Origin: Bartonella australis AUST/NH1
Lineage (GTDB): Bacteria; Pseudomonadota; Alphaproteobacteria; Rhizobiales; Rhizobiaceae
Length of the DNA stretch: 64,000 nt
Direction: 5' to 3'
Assembly: GCF_000341355.1 (NCBI RefSeq)
Contig: NC_020300.1
Coordinates: 1-64,000, forward strand
Below, piece by piece: positions 8,111-16,569 of this stretch. A program made the position numbers and the translations under genes. How positions within the stretch are numbered: the first letter of the stretch is position 1; each line of letters opens with the position of its first letter. The notes under the pieces were generated by a model that saw nothing but the letters and a program-made list of their open reading frames with translations, did no database searches and was not told the origin of the DNA.

Positions 8111-8534
8111 GAATTTTCACCTTTTTAACAACGTTTTATATAAGCCTTTATGTTGGCAGACACAAACAACTCCACGTGCTGCTGACGAAATCCAAGCACA
8201 ACTCTCCCTCTTATTATGGGGATTTATTTGAAAATTACAAGAGACTTTTACAGAGAGGAAAGCTTACAAATGAGTAATAAAAGAGCCAATTTTTGTCAAA
8301 ATATTGAGCATTTGGGTGAATTGAATAACGTAAAATTTGATGGCCTGTTTTCCTGCTAGTTAGAACAGGCTGTTCTACAGGGACGAATTTAGGGCAAATC
8401 ATTATTTTAGCGGTTTTATTAAATATTGATGCCAGAGAATACGCAGATAAGTGTTTGCTTTAAAAGAATAATCACAGGCAATCATTGCCGGCGTATGGGG
8501 AGGGGGACAGTGTTCTTATTCGGAAAATATGTCG
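8111..8534. other. Gene-free interval between the BI-1 gene and lspA
   Basis: No convincing gene is seen. A 64-codon plus-strand frame (8083-8277) shows no recognisable family and runs through the BI-1 leader. An imperfect 7-bp hairpin (GCCTGTT and AACAGGC, near 8341-8370) is present but without a T-run. In many rhizobia M16-type peptidase genes lie near lspA; none is present here, so the stretch may be what is left after a deletion. Confidence 0.4.
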
Positions 8535-9020
8535 TCAGAGCAGACTTCGTCCTTTGATGAAGGTACGAAGTTCGTCAATTAGAATAGCAGTGGCTCCAAG
8601 CGTGATAAATGCATCTGCGAGATTAAAAACGGCAAAAGAAAAGACATCGCCAATGTGGAAAAATATATAATCGATGACATAATGAAAAAAGACGCGGTCG
8701 ACGAGATTCCCAATTGCTCCGCCGATAATGAAGATGATACCAAAACACGATAAGGCTTTAGTAGGTTCGATATTTTTCCATAGCCATAAAAGAAAAATGA
8801 TTATCACAAATGTGAGGGCAATAAGCCCCCAGTGAGAAAAAGAAGAAAGAAATGAAAATGCGATACCGGAATTGTGTACGTGGTAAAGAGAAATAAAGGG
8901 AAGAAGCGGAATTTCTGTCCCTAAGGGTATTGTGTACATAATCCAATATTTGACAACTTGATCAAGTCCTACTGTGACAGCCAAACCAAGGAGAAGAACA
9001 GACAAAGATTTACGCGTCAT
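8535..9020 (-). CDS. lspA: Lipoprotein signal peptidase (signal peptidase II)
   Basis: LspA is the inner-membrane aspartyl protease that cuts the signal peptide from prolipoproteins after lipidation. About 161 residues with four hydrophobic segments; conserved motifs are DQVVKYW near residue 22, HVHNSGIAFSFL near 48, GGAIGNLVDRV (catalytic Asp) and FNLADAFITLG (second catalytic Asp). The start at 9020 is preferred over an in-frame ATG 12 bases upstream because GAGG lies 7 bases before it. The gene is followed by nothing recognisable and is preceded by a SpoU methyltransferase gene 16 bases upstream, so the two may be co-transcribed. Confidence 0.95.
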   Translation of the reverse strand: MTRKSLSVLLLGLAVTVGLDQVVKYWIMYTIPLGTEIPLLPFISLYHVHNSGIAFSFLSSFSHWGLIALTFVIIIFLLWLWKNIEPTKALSCFGIIFIIGGAIGNLVDRVFFHYVIDYIFFHIGDVFSFAVFNLADAFITLGATAILIDELRTFIKGRSLL

Positions 9021-9036
9021 TTTTAACCTCATATGG

Positions 9037-9864
9037 CTAAAGAGTTAAGTAAGGGCGGCGGATTTCGTAGAGCATGACAGCTGTAGCTACCGCCAGATTA
9101 AGCGAGTCAGCGCGCCCACTTTGCGGGATACGCGCAAGTTTATGGCAACAATTCGCGAGAATGTCCGGTAGGCCTCGTTGCTCATTACCCATTAAAAGTA
9201 TAACGGGGCCGTTTTTAAAGTCGATAGTACGGTAATCAACGGATCCTTTAAGATGTGTACCAACAATGAAGCCTTTAAAGTGAGTAGACCAGTTCAAAAA
9301 AGCTTCTTCATGCAAACGATAGAGAGGGACAGAAAAAATTGATCCCATCGTTGCACGGACGGTTTCAGGCGAGAAAGGATCTGTTGTTTCACCAATTAAA
9401 ATAACTCCTTTAGCTCCTACTGCATCGGCGGTACGGATGATTGTGCCTAGATTCCCTGGGTCGCGCACACGTTCAAGGGCAATATAAACATCGTTGGCTA
9501 GACCTTTTATCGTTTCGATAGGTTGCCAGCGTTGTTTAAAAATACCAATAACCGTTTGCGGATTATCGCGGTGAGTTATACATTCCATGACTTTTTGCGA
9601 GGCTTTAATGACAAAACCGCCACTCGCTACAGTACGTGCTGCGGCGTTTTCGATAGCGGCATTACCAGGTTTGTTTTTGGAAAAAATGAGTGTTTGAATC
9701 GTCCAACCTAGATTTAAGGCATCAATCACAAGTTTAAGTCCTTCCGCCATGAAGATACCCCCTCGATTACGACCCTTTTTTTGGCTAAGTGCTTTAAGAT
9801 TTTTAATGATGGGGTTACTGAGGGAGGTAATTTCCTTAACTCTACCGGTTTTTTGTGTACACAT
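9037..9864 (-). CDS. SpoU/TrmH-family RNA 2'-O-methyltransferase
   Basis: SPOUT enzymes of this type methylate ribose 2'-hydroxyls in rRNA or tRNA using S-adenosylmethionine. An N-terminal substrate-binding domain (residues 1-110) begins with ITSLSNPIIKNLKALSQKK. The trefoil-knot catalytic domain has motif 1 (ALERVRDPGNLGTIIRTADA, with the key Asn and Arg), motif 2 (ILLMGNEQRGLP) and motif 3 (IPQSGRADSLNLAVATAV). The ATG at 9864 overlaps the end of the upstream methyltransferase gene by a few bases; a TTG at 9879 is an alternative with a weaker ribosome site. The closest named relatives would be RlmB or TrmH-like proteins, but the target nucleotide cannot be assigned. Confidence 0.9.
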   Translation of the reverse strand: MCTQKTGRVKEITSLSNPIIKNLKALSQKKGRNRGGIFMAEGLKLVIDALNLGWTIQTLIFSKNKPGNAAIENAAARTVASGGFVIKASQKVMECITHRDNPQTVIGIFKQRWQPIETIKGLANDVYIALERVRDPGNLGTIIRTADAVGAKGVILIGETTDPFSPETVRATMGSIFSVPLYRLHEEAFLNWSTHFKGFIVGTHLKGSVDYRTIDFKNGPVILLMGNEQRGLPDILANCCHKLARIPQSGRADSLNLAVATAVMLYEIRRPYLTL

Positions 9865-9866
9865 AT

Positions 9867-10811
9867 TCAGATAATCCAACGGCTAAAAAGAGAGGTAGAG
9901 AGTGCCCGTCCGGCAGCTTCTTCACGTAAAATGAGTTCTCCTGATTCGATTGTGCCACCAAAATTTTTGAACTCATCGCGCATTAGAGTGTGGAGCGCGT
10001 AAAAGGAAGCACGGATAGAATAAGCGGTAAGGACAAAAGCTAGTGGTTTTTCAGATAAAAGTCTGCAGCAATTTTTAATCATTGCCGGTAGGTTTTCAAA
10101 AATTTGCCAGATTTCGCCATGAGGTCCACGCCCATAAGCAGGAGGGTCGAGAAGGATTATATCGTAGGTTTTTTGACGACGTAGTTCACGCTCGACGAAT
10201 TTTACGGCATCATCGCATATCCAACGAATCGAGCGATCTAATAGTCCCGCTTTTTCTTGATTAATTTTTGCCCAACTAATGGCTTTTTTAGAGGCATCAA
10301 CATGGGTGACAGCCGCGCCAGCGCGCGCGCCGATTAAAGACGCAATGCCCGTATAACCGAAAAGATTCAAAAGTTTGACGGGACGATTGGCATTAATAAT
10401 TTGCTCTTCCATTGAACGCCAGTGAGCGTCTTGTTCAGGAAAAACACCTACGTGACGAAAGGAAGTAAAGCGCCCTAAAAAAGAAAGACCGTTCCAAGAA
10501 AGCGGCCACGTTTCACCAAGAGGTTTTTTAGGAAAATACCAGCGGCCAATGCCTTCTTCATCTCTATCCCCTGTGAAAATGGCATCAATATCAGCCCAGT
10601 TTTCTCTCGATAAAGCCGGCTGCCACAGAGCTTGACCTTCTGGCCGAATGATACGGTAAGGGCCATAGCGTTCTAATTTTTGTCTGTTACCAGAATCAAT
10701 TAAAGTGTAATCAGCGCTAGGTCTTGTTTCTAAAATAAGGGGCAATTTTTCTCGCGGATACACACCGCTAGAACGTGGCTGAAAGTATTGTGCAGGCATA
10801 TTCGATGTCAT
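9867..10811 (-). CDS. Class I SAM-dependent RNA methyltransferase (RlmI/RlmK-like)
   Basis: The Rossmann-fold methyltransferase domain is clear: motif I LLNLFGYTGIASLIGARAGA near residue 145, VTHVDASKKAISWAKIN (motif II), then ICDDAVKFVERE and IILLDPPAYGRGPHGE, a DPPxYG motif typical of the RlmI/RlmL group that modifies 23S rRNA cytosine or guanine. The first 120 residues form a less conserved substrate-binding part. At 314 residues it lacks the N-terminal PUA domain of RlmI, so it is a relative and not that enzyme. Its stop lies within the start region of the SpoU gene, suggesting a two-gene RNA-modification operon. Confidence 0.85.
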   Translation of the reverse strand: MTSNMPAQYFQPRSSGVYPREKLPLILETRPSADYTLIDSGNRQKLERYGPYRIIRPEGQALWQPALSRENWADIDAIFTGDRDEEGIGRWYFPKKPLGETWPLSWNGLSFLGRFTSFRHVGVFPEQDAHWRSMEEQIINANRPVKLLNLFGYTGIASLIGARAGAAVTHVDASKKAISWAKINQEKAGLLDRSIRWICDDAVKFVERELRRQKTYDIILLDPPAYGRGPHGEIWQIFENLPAMIKNCCRLLSEKPLAFVLTAYSIRASFYALHTLMRDEFKNFGGTIESGELILREEAAGRALSTSLFSRWII

Positions 10812-10960
10812 GATAAACGTGTTTTGAAAGAGGATTATTTAAAAAATCTACTGCATTTCCGTATGGTAATAAGGATCTAAAATTGGTTAAAGCATGTATA
10901 AGGGAAAAGAGAAAGTGCACTTGCGAATTTATCACTGGGCACAACGGATGTATGCTTCCG

Positions 10961-11284
10961 TTAAAGCGCCGTTATGTCCGACTTATTATTGATCGACATC
11001 TTTAATTTTTCGAGTTCCGCTTTGCTTTCTTTAAGGGCCCTGCGGTATCGGCGTTGGGCAAACCAACTCATCATGCTGCTCAGTAAAACACCAAGGCTAA
11101 AAAAAACAAAAATCCATATAAAGAAGGGAGCTCTATATGTGAAATTTTCTGGGTTGATTTGAAAAGGATCAAGCGTTAACGTGACCATTTGGCGGTTGGC
11201 TATGATAAGAGCAACCAAGAAAATAGTAAGAAGCGCAAGAACAACCACGGAGAAAATACGTCTGACTACCATCATTTTACTCAT
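10961..11284 (-). CDS. LapA-domain (DUF1049) inner-membrane protein
   Basis: A short membrane protein of 107 residues with two hydrophobic segments (about residues 9-31 and 50-70) and a charged C-terminal coiled stretch rich in Arg, Lys and Glu. This is the layout of the LapA/YciS family, which in Escherichia coli works with LapB to control LpxC and so lipopolysaccharide synthesis. Its ATG overlaps the ihfB stop (ATGA), and ihfB-lapA is a conserved pair in rhizobia. There the pair is followed by trpF-trpB-trpA-accD; here no trp gene follows. Function in this organism is inferred from family only. Confidence 0.75.
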   Translation of the reverse strand: MSKMMVVRRIFSVVVLALLTIFLVALIIANRQMVTLTLDPFQINPENFTYRAPFFIWIFVFFSLGVLLSSMMSWFAQRRYRRALKESKAELEKLKMSINNKSDITAL

Positions 11285-11559
11285 TGATTAAGCCTGTCAC
11301 GCAATTCTTTGCCAGTTTTAAAAAAAGGGACCCATTTTTCTTCAACCACGACAGTTTCACCCGTCCGCGGATTACGGCCGCTGCGAGCTGAACGGCTTTT
11401 GACGGAAAAAGCTCCAAAGCCGCGAAGTTCGACGCGGTTGCCGTCGGCGAGTGCTGCGGAAATTTCTTCAAAAATAGCATTCACAATATTTTCCACATCA
11501 CGTTGAAAAAGATGCGGGTTATGACGAGCGATGATTTGTACAAGTTCTGATCTAACCAA
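11281..11559 (-). CDS. ihfB: Integration host factor beta subunit
   Basis: IhfB pairs with IhfA to bend DNA at specific sites, aiding replication, recombination and transcription. The 92-residue protein has the HU/IHF fold: [16 protein letters not shown] at the N-terminus, [16 protein letters not shown] in the middle and [10 protein letters not shown], the DNA-intercalating arm with its conserved proline. The start is a TTG at 11559, chosen because GAGAGG lies just upstream and the protein then begins in step with the family; an upstream ATG would add 20 unrelated residues. It overlaps the lapA-like gene by 4 bases. sppA, the usual upstream neighbour, is not present. Confidence 0.92.
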   Translation of the reverse strand: MVRSELVQIIARHNPHLFQRDVENIVNAIFEEISAALADGNRVELRGFGAFSVKSRSARSGRNPRTGETVVVEEKWVPFFKTGKELRDRLNQ

Positions 11560-11695
11560 AATAGCCTCTCTTTCGCATAAAAAGATAGTCCCCCACGATT
11601 GTGCATCCCACGCACGCACATTACCATATATACATTAAACTGAGAACAAAATAAAACCAATAAGAGGCTGATTGCAATAAGCAAAATTTGAAAAT

Positions 11696-12394
11696 ATGCC
11701 TTATAAAAGCTCGAAGATTAATAAAGCGGAGTATTTGAGAGATCAAAACGATATGGTTATACGCGATCGCTATGAATTTTTTTCAATAAAATCATCTTTT
11801 GGTGACGTTTTTAAAGAAGCGTATCATCATTCAATCCGGATTTGTTTATTGAAATTTTTTTTGCTCTCCTCTGCATTAGCTATAGCGCTTATTTTTTGCT
11901 GGTTCACATTTTTTTCTGTTTCTGCTTCCTCTGACACCATCATTTTGAATCATGAAGAGAGTGAGACGATAAAATTAACTATGACAAATCCAAAACTAGA
12001 AGGCTATACGAGCTCTCGTGATCCTTATTGGATTAAAGCGGAAAAAGCATTTCAAGAGCGTGCACATTCTGGGATGATTAAATTACAAAATATTACAGCT
12101 GAGGCAGTCGCCGGCGAACAGGGGCGGGTTTTTCTCAAGGCACAAGGGGGGGGATACGATAATATTAATGGTCTTTTGCGCTTAGATAAGCCGTTTATGA
12201 TAACGACAACAAGCGGCGCGGTTGCACATTTTATGGCCGCAGATATTAATTTGTCAGAAGGCCAATTAAAAACCGATCAGCACGTGGATATTCAGCATAC
12301 AGATTTTTACCTCACAGCGGGCGCTTTGCACGTCTTGGAAAAAGGGCAGATTATGCATTTTCAAGGTGGTGTACACTTAACACTTAATAAGTAA
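11696..12394 (+). CDS. lptC: LPS export system periplasmic protein LptC
   Basis: LptC is the bitopic inner-membrane protein that passes lipopolysaccharide from the LptBFG extractor to LptA. A single membrane anchor spans about residues 49-73 (LLKFFLLSSALAIALIF). The periplasmic part is beta-rich: LTMTNPKLEGYTSSRDPYWI, then repeated strands resembling LptA. At 232 residues it is the longer rhizobial form with a cytoplasmic N-terminal tail. The ATG at 11696 has a poor Shine-Dalgarno; an ATG at 11753 is a possible alternative that still keeps the anchor. lptA and lptB follow on the same strand, so function in the Lpt bridge is strongly supported by context. Confidence 0.85.
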   Translation: MPYKSSKINKAEYLRDQNDMVIRDRYEFFSIKSSFGDVFKEAYHHSIRICLLKFFLLSSALAIALIFCWFTFFSVSASSDTIILNHEESETIKLTMTNPKLEGYTSSRDPYWIKAEKAFQERAHSGMIKLQNITAEAVAGEQGRVFLKAQGGGYDNINGLLRLDKPFMITTTSGAVAHFMAADINLSEGQLKTDQHVDIQHTDFYLTAGALHVLEKGQIMHFQGGVHLTLNK

Positions 12395-12469
12395 TGAGAC
12401 AGTTTAAAAATTTGTGGGAGACAGGACATGCGTATATGAAGGAGGAAATAAAAAATTAAGAGTGATAAG

Positions 12470-13063
12470 ATGAAATCAAGAATGTTTCGTAGAAAGTGGG
12501 TAGGTGTACATTTGACTTTAAACATTCTGATGTTAGGACCAGCTACTGTTTATGGGTATGCTGAAGCGGCTCAGTCCGGAGTTGGTTTTTTGAACGGTAA
12601 AGAGCCAATAGAACTTCATGCAGATTCTTTAGAGGTACGTGATAAAGAAGGGGTTGCACTTTTTAAGGGCAATGTTTCAGTGATTCAGGGCGAAAGGCTT
12701 TTGCGAACATCAGAATTAACAGTTTATTATGGCCAAGTGCATGAAGAAGTTGGTGCAGGTCGGGTAGGTGAAAAATCGGCGCTGCCTGTTGGGGGTGGCG
12801 ACAAAGATATTAGAAAAATGGAGGCTTCAGGGGAGGTTTATATCAAAATAGACACACGAATCGCCACAGGCGATAAAGGTATTTTTGATGAAAAATCAAA
12901 AACGGTGGTTTTGACAGGTAAAGAAGTTGCGTTGATTGACGGTAATAATGTGGCGAAAGGATGCAAGTTAACGGTGAATACGAAAACAGGAAGAGCTTTC
13001 CTCGAAGGTTGTAAGACATCTGAGAAAAAAGGCCGTATTTCAGTCATTTTAAAACCAAATTAA
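12470..13063 (+). CDS. lptA: LPS transport periplasmic protein LptA
   Basis: LptA oligomers form the periplasmic bridge carrying lipopolysaccharide to the outer membrane. A signal peptide covers about residues 1-34 and ends near YGYAEAA. The mature part has the OstA/LptA beta-jellyroll pattern: IELHADSLEVRDKEGVALFK, then GNVSVIQGERLLRTSELTVY, with repeats MEASGEVYIKIDTRIATGDK and KTVVLTGKEVALIDGNNVAK. Total 197 residues, usual size. It lies 75 bases after lptC and 4 bases before lptB, so the three are probably one operon. Confidence 0.92.
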   Translation: MKSRMFRRKWVGVHLTLNILMLGPATVYGYAEAAQSGVGFLNGKEPIELHADSLEVRDKEGVALFKGNVSVIQGERLLRTSELTVYYGQVHEEVGAGRVGEKSALPVGGGDKDIRKMEASGEVYIKIDTRIATGDKGIFDEKSKTVVLTGKEVALIDGNNVAKGCKLTVNTKTGRAFLEGCKTSEKKGRISVILKPN

Positions 13064-13067
13064 AGGG

Positions 13068-13880
13068 ATGGTTGCTAAGATTCTCATGTTTGGAATCAAA
13101 AAAGAAAAACAGATAGTCGAATGCGATATTGCAAATGGATCTTTTGAAAAAGATGCAAAAAGGGCTCTAGTTGCAAGCCGTTTGATTAAAATTTATCGGG
13201 GAAGACGGGTCGTTGATGGTGTTTCGTTCAGCGTTTGTTCTGGAGAGGCTGTTGGTATTTTGGGTCCTAATGGTGCCGGAAAAACCACCTGTTTTTATAT
13301 GGTTACGGGCCTCGTTGAAGCGGATGGGGGGACAATTGAAGTTAATGGATTTGATATTACTCGTATGCCAATGTACCGGCGTGCTCGTTTGGGCATTGGG
13401 TATTTACCGCAAGAAGTATCTATTTTTCGCGGCCTTTCAGTAGAGGATAACATCAAAGCTGTTTTGGAAGTGATCGAAAAAAATCATTCTAAACGTCGCG
13501 AAGAGTTGGACGCACTTTTACATGAATTCAAGATTGATCATTTGCGCAAAATGCCGGCTATTTCTTTATCAGGAGGCGAGCGGCGGCGGCTCGAAATTGC
13601 GCGCGCCCTGGCTTCTCGTCCTAATTTTATACTGCTTGACGAACCCTTCGCCGGAATCGACCCTATCGCTATTTCCGATATTCAGCAGCTTGTTCGTCAT
13701 TTGACACAGCGTGGTATCGGTGTTTTGATAACTGATCATAATGTGCGCGAAACATTAGGCCTCGTCGACCGCGCTTATATTATTCATACGGGACAGGTGC
13801 TTGTCCACGGTTATCCGGATGACATTATCGATAATGCTGACGCACGCAGAATTTATCTTGGACATCAGTTTTCGCTTTAG
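13068..13880 (+). CDS. lptB: LPS export ABC transporter ATPase LptB
   Basis: LptB powers extraction of lipopolysaccharide from the inner membrane with LptF and LptG (not in this window). Walker A is GPNGAGKTT at residues 66-74, the Q-loop is GYLPQEVSIFRGLSVEDN, the signature is SLSGGERRRLEIARALA, Walker B is FILLDEPFAGIDP and the switch histidine is in LITDHNVRET. The last two are characteristic of LptB. The N-terminus has about 30 residues more than the E. coli protein, so a later start is possible, though such extensions are common in rhizobia. In the ancestral order rpoN, hpf and ptsN follow; only ptsN is intact here. Confidence 0.95.
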   Translation: MVAKILMFGIKKEKQIVECDIANGSFEKDAKRALVASRLIKIYRGRRVVDGVSFSVCSGEAVGILGPNGAGKTTCFYMVTGLVEADGGTIEVNGFDITRMPMYRRARLGIGYLPQEVSIFRGLSVEDNIKAVLEVIEKNHSKRREELDALLHEFKIDHLRKMPAISLSGGERRRLEIARALASRPNFILLDEPFAGIDPIAISDIQQLVRHLTQRGIGVLITDHNVRETLGLVDRAYIIHTGQVLVHGYPDDIIDNADARRIYLGHQFSL

Positions 13881-14139
13881 ATTTTTCCTACCACAGAAGA
13901 TTCATCTAATTTTTAGCTATTAAAGCCGAAACGAAACCTGGCGTCCCTAACATACGGCCCACGCATTTTAAGTTCAGCGAAGATTCATCTTAGGTTTCAT
14001 TATATAATAATTATTGATTACGTATCTACATTGCACAGTTGAAAACTACGTCGGTTAGCAGTTATGACGATATCGATGATGAAAAGAACTAGAATATGCG
14101 TGTGATTGGGAGAATAATGCGTTTGGGCCTGAGATGTTT

Positions 14140-14313
14140 CGTAACGACGAGGTCCGCCGTTCTATCCTTAAATTATAGCGTAAAAATTATTTTATAGTCG
14201 CGATTTTAGGCTTAATTTTTTGCTCACAACTGAGAGAAATATTTCACAAAGGTGATTCGATTTTTTGATTCAGTCTGCTTTGCGAAAAAGATGTCGCTAG
14301 ATTGACCTTGTAG
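14140..14313 (+). pseudogene. rpoN: C-terminal remnant of sigma-54 (RpoN)
   Basis: No long frame exists between lptB and ptsN, where rpoN normally lies. Reading from 14140 gives NDEVRRSILKL, a stop, and later GDSIF, a stop, then SLLCEKDVARLTL. This resembles the end of RpoN: a segment like EAVRHRIRALI, then SDDxIVxLLREKGIDVARRTVAKY, which contains the RpoN box that reads the -24 promoter element. In-frame stops and a two-residue gap inside the box show the piece is dead. The first 1.3 kb of the gene is gone or beyond recognition in 13881-14139. Identification rests on weak similarity plus position. Confidence 0.55.
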
Positions 14314-14319
14314 TAAACG

Positions 14320-14835
14320 ATGGATGAGATCATAACGGGTTTTCGTATTTCTGAGAGACATATGGGCTCAGCGGAGTTCCTCGTTGTGAGACTAAATGGT
14401 GTGCCGACAGCGTCATTTCTGAGTACTTTCGGTGACAGCCTCATGATCGTCAGGTACGGTTCGCGGTATTCTGTTGGTTGTATTGTGTATTTGGAAACGA
14501 ATGCACTATTCGGGCGTATAGTCAGATATAAGGCTTATAAGCAGCTTTTAGCGCGGTTATTAAAAGTATTCAAACATGCTTAGGTGGTCATCACCAGCTT
14601 CCTTAAGCTGCGCAGTAATCACCAAAGTGGAAATGCCATTTTTATCGTATGTTCTTACAGCTTTAAGGAATTTCTTTTTAACCAGAGGAAAATTTTTTGG
14701 AGCATCCACACCAATCATTATGGCTAAATATCAACGGATTGGTGAACAATGGCTATCGCTAAGTTCATAAATAATGCTCTTAACGACAGTTGCGTGTTAT
14801 TTATCGCTGATTCGGTGGTAATATTGAGTAGGTGA
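14320..14835 (+). pseudogene. hpf: Frameshifted ribosome hibernation promoting factor
   Basis: Three pieces in different frames follow the order of long-form HPF. The first (14320-14583) has FRISERHMGSAE, like the HPF start LRISGKHMDIGDA, then GSRYSVGCIVYLETNALF, like GSRYSADCxxxLDTG. The second (14576-14770) has ASTPIIMAKYQ, like the APTIIAE linker. The third (14749-14835) reads MAIAKFINNALNDSCVLFI, like the C-terminal dimerisation segment MSVADAVMELDLTDSPVLIF. The basic RYKRRLK stretch is eroded. At least two frameshifts separate the pieces. HPF makes inactive 100S ribosome dimers in stationary phase. The position between rpoN and ptsN is the ancestral one. Confidence 0.72.
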
Positions 14836-14972
14836 ATTGACCTGTCACTTGTTGTAAATTAAAAAAATAAACATGCATTCTATGATACCAGAACAAACTG
14901 AATCTTTTCGATGATCAATATTATTTGCTGGTTTGTGGGTGAGTATCTGGATATGTAAAAGGGAAATAAAAT

Positions 14973-15437
14973 ATGAATTTGAGTGAGTTAATTGCACCGG
15001 ATGCGATCATTCCAGCGCTTAAAGCAAATTCAAAGAAACAAGTTTTGCAAATTTTAGCTGAGAAAGCTGCTAGATTGACAGGCCTCAATGAGCGTACGGT
15101 CTCTGATATTATTTTGCAACGCGAAAAACTGGGATCAACCGGTTTGGGTGACGGTGTTGCGATCCCTCATGGAAAATTGCCCGGTATTGACAGAATTATA
15201 GGTATATTTGCCCATCTTGAAAATCCTGTTGACTTTGAAGCTGTTGACGACAGGCCGGTCGATCTCATTTTTTTGCTTTTGGTACCTGAAAATGCGAGTG
15301 CCGATCATTTAAAAGCTTTGTCGAAAGTCGCACGTGTTTTACGTTGTCCTGATATTGCTCAAAAATTACGGAACACGCATGATTCTCGCGCGCTCTACAC
15401 TTTATTGATCCAGAATTCAGCGCCAAGCACAGCTTAA
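14973..15437 (+). CDS. ptsN: Nitrogen-PTS enzyme IIA (PtsN, EIIA-Ntr)
   Basis: PtsN is the terminal phosphoacceptor of the regulatory nitrogen phosphotransferase system and controls potassium uptake, stringent response and other traits by protein contacts. The fold is clear: LSELIAPDAIIPALKANSKK at the start, LQREKLGSTGLGDGVAIPHG with the phosphorylated histidine, and LIFLLLVPENASADHLKAL. At 154 residues it is full length, with an ATG preceded by AAAGGGAAATAAAAT. It has survived although rpoN and hpf beside it are decayed, so its role here is evidently independent of sigma-54. Confidence 0.94.
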   Translation: MNLSELIAPDAIIPALKANSKKQVLQILAEKAARLTGLNERTVSDIILQREKLGSTGLGDGVAIPHGKLPGIDRIIGIFAHLENPVDFEAVDDRPVDLIFLLLVPENASADHLKALSKVARVLRCPDIAQKLRNTHDSRALYTLLIQNSAPSTA

Positions 15438-15537
15438 ATGTATATGATATCGCTATTGAGAGCAATTAAAAGGAGTATAGAGGACGATTCTTTGGGTATT
15501 TGAAGAAAACTCAGCTTAAAGAATAAGGGAGAATAGG

Positions 15538-15681
15538 TTGAGTTTTTCTTTAGTTGCCTTTATCGTTTTCGTTTACGAAATCTCGCTGTTGTGCTTCCAG
15601 ATTCGTATAATTCATCAATTTTTAAGGGACGGCGGAGTGGGATCTACGGATATTTTTCTCCTCACATGTGCAAGTGATTAA
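15538..15681 (+). CDS. Possible small hydrophobic protein
   Basis: A 47-codon frame starts at TTG 15538 with GGGAG 6-9 bases upstream. It begins SFSLVAFIVFVYEISLLCF, one likely membrane helix, and ends just 7 bases before a strong terminator. No family is recognised. The ribosome site, single helix and terminator directly after the stop argue for a real small gene, but a frame this short can occur by chance and the codons were not tested. Confidence 0.3.
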   Translation: MSFSLVAFIVFVYEISLLCFQIRIIHQFLRDGGVGSTDIFLLTCASD

Positions 15682-15688
15682 GAAATTG

Positions 15689-15715
15689 CCCCCATATACG
15701 GAAGTGGGGGTTTTT
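15689..15715 (+). terminator. Rho-independent terminator
   Basis: CCCCCA (15689-15694) pairs with TGGGGG (15705-15710) around a 10-base loop, followed by TTTTT. It points rightward and would end transcripts from ptsN or from the small frame at 15538-15681. Confidence 0.75.
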
Positions 15716-16569
15716 ACGGCGGTTTTGGCGTTTTGAGGAGACGTCCGATTTTACTGCTTGCCATTTTCATGAGAGCCGTTTTTATTTACGTGATAAATAC
15801 CAAAAAATGCTGTTATGATATTTATTCGTGCCGTTTCGGTTTATTGCATTTTAGTTTCAAGCATTGTGTTGATAATTATTTGCTACACATGAACATTTTT
15901 TCTTGTACTGAACTTGTTGTCAGTAACAGGGTAAGGAGTCGCGATGAATCGCTGTCGAGCTAATTGATGTAAAAAATAAAACGTTATGCGCTTGATGTTT
16001 AACACTGAAGATAAAGCCAGTCTGCTTCTTGGTCTCCGAAGGCATTTTTGTAAATTGGCGTGAAGAGTTTGAATGAGATTGATTGCCAGAGAGGCCAGAA
16101 TATGTTACACCGCCGTCGATGTAAGTAGGCTTCAGCTCACCGCATCCCCAGTTAATAATATTTACGGGGGGTAAGAACTAGCTTTTTGCATAAGATGCAT
16201 TTTCCTCAGAATTTTGTGGTAGTACGGTCGGATTAAGGTGCAGCTATGAGATTTTTTTTCAGTAATTCAACAATGTGTCCATTTTATATTCTATTTAGAG
16301 GTCGATCTGCGAAGAAAGGTCGGGCTGTGCTTTTGCGTTCTTATCTTCTGGAAGGTATTTTTTATATGTAGGGATACGGACTCTCCGCGTAAAAGTCGTG
16401 ATTTGCGGAATAAAATTAAAATGTTTTTTTTTAAATCTAATTATTAAGTAGAAAATTCATTTTCTGGTAATACCTAAAGAGTCACAATTAAATAAAAAGT
16501 TATTTCGATTGATAATAATATTTATTTCGAAGAAATATTAGTAAAGAATAAAAAAAGAAGCGAGCTAAA
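15716..16569. other. Gene-free interval before the IalB-family gene
   Basis: About 850 bases with no supported gene. A plus-strand frame at 15733-15963 has a TTG start, no recognisable family and a cysteine- and histidine-rich composition like random translation. The last 150 bases before 16570 are very AT-rich (long A and T runs) and probably hold the promoter of the secreted-protein gene. A GC-rich patch with CATCCCC and GGGGGG near 16140-16170 could form a short hairpin. It may be eroded ancestral sequence. Confidence 0.5.

Noticed and set aside
8083..8277. 64-residue plus-strand frame upstream of the BI-1 gene
   Set aside because: Overlaps the BI-1 leader, no family likeness and no ribosome site.
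14320..14770. Two overlapping plus-strand frames that look like new small genes between lptB and ptsN
   Set aside because: Their residues match consecutive pieces of HPF in order, so they are fragments of one decayed gene.
15733..15963. 76-residue plus-strand frame downstream of a terminator
   Set aside because: TTG start, composition like random translation of AT-rich DNA, no family likeness.
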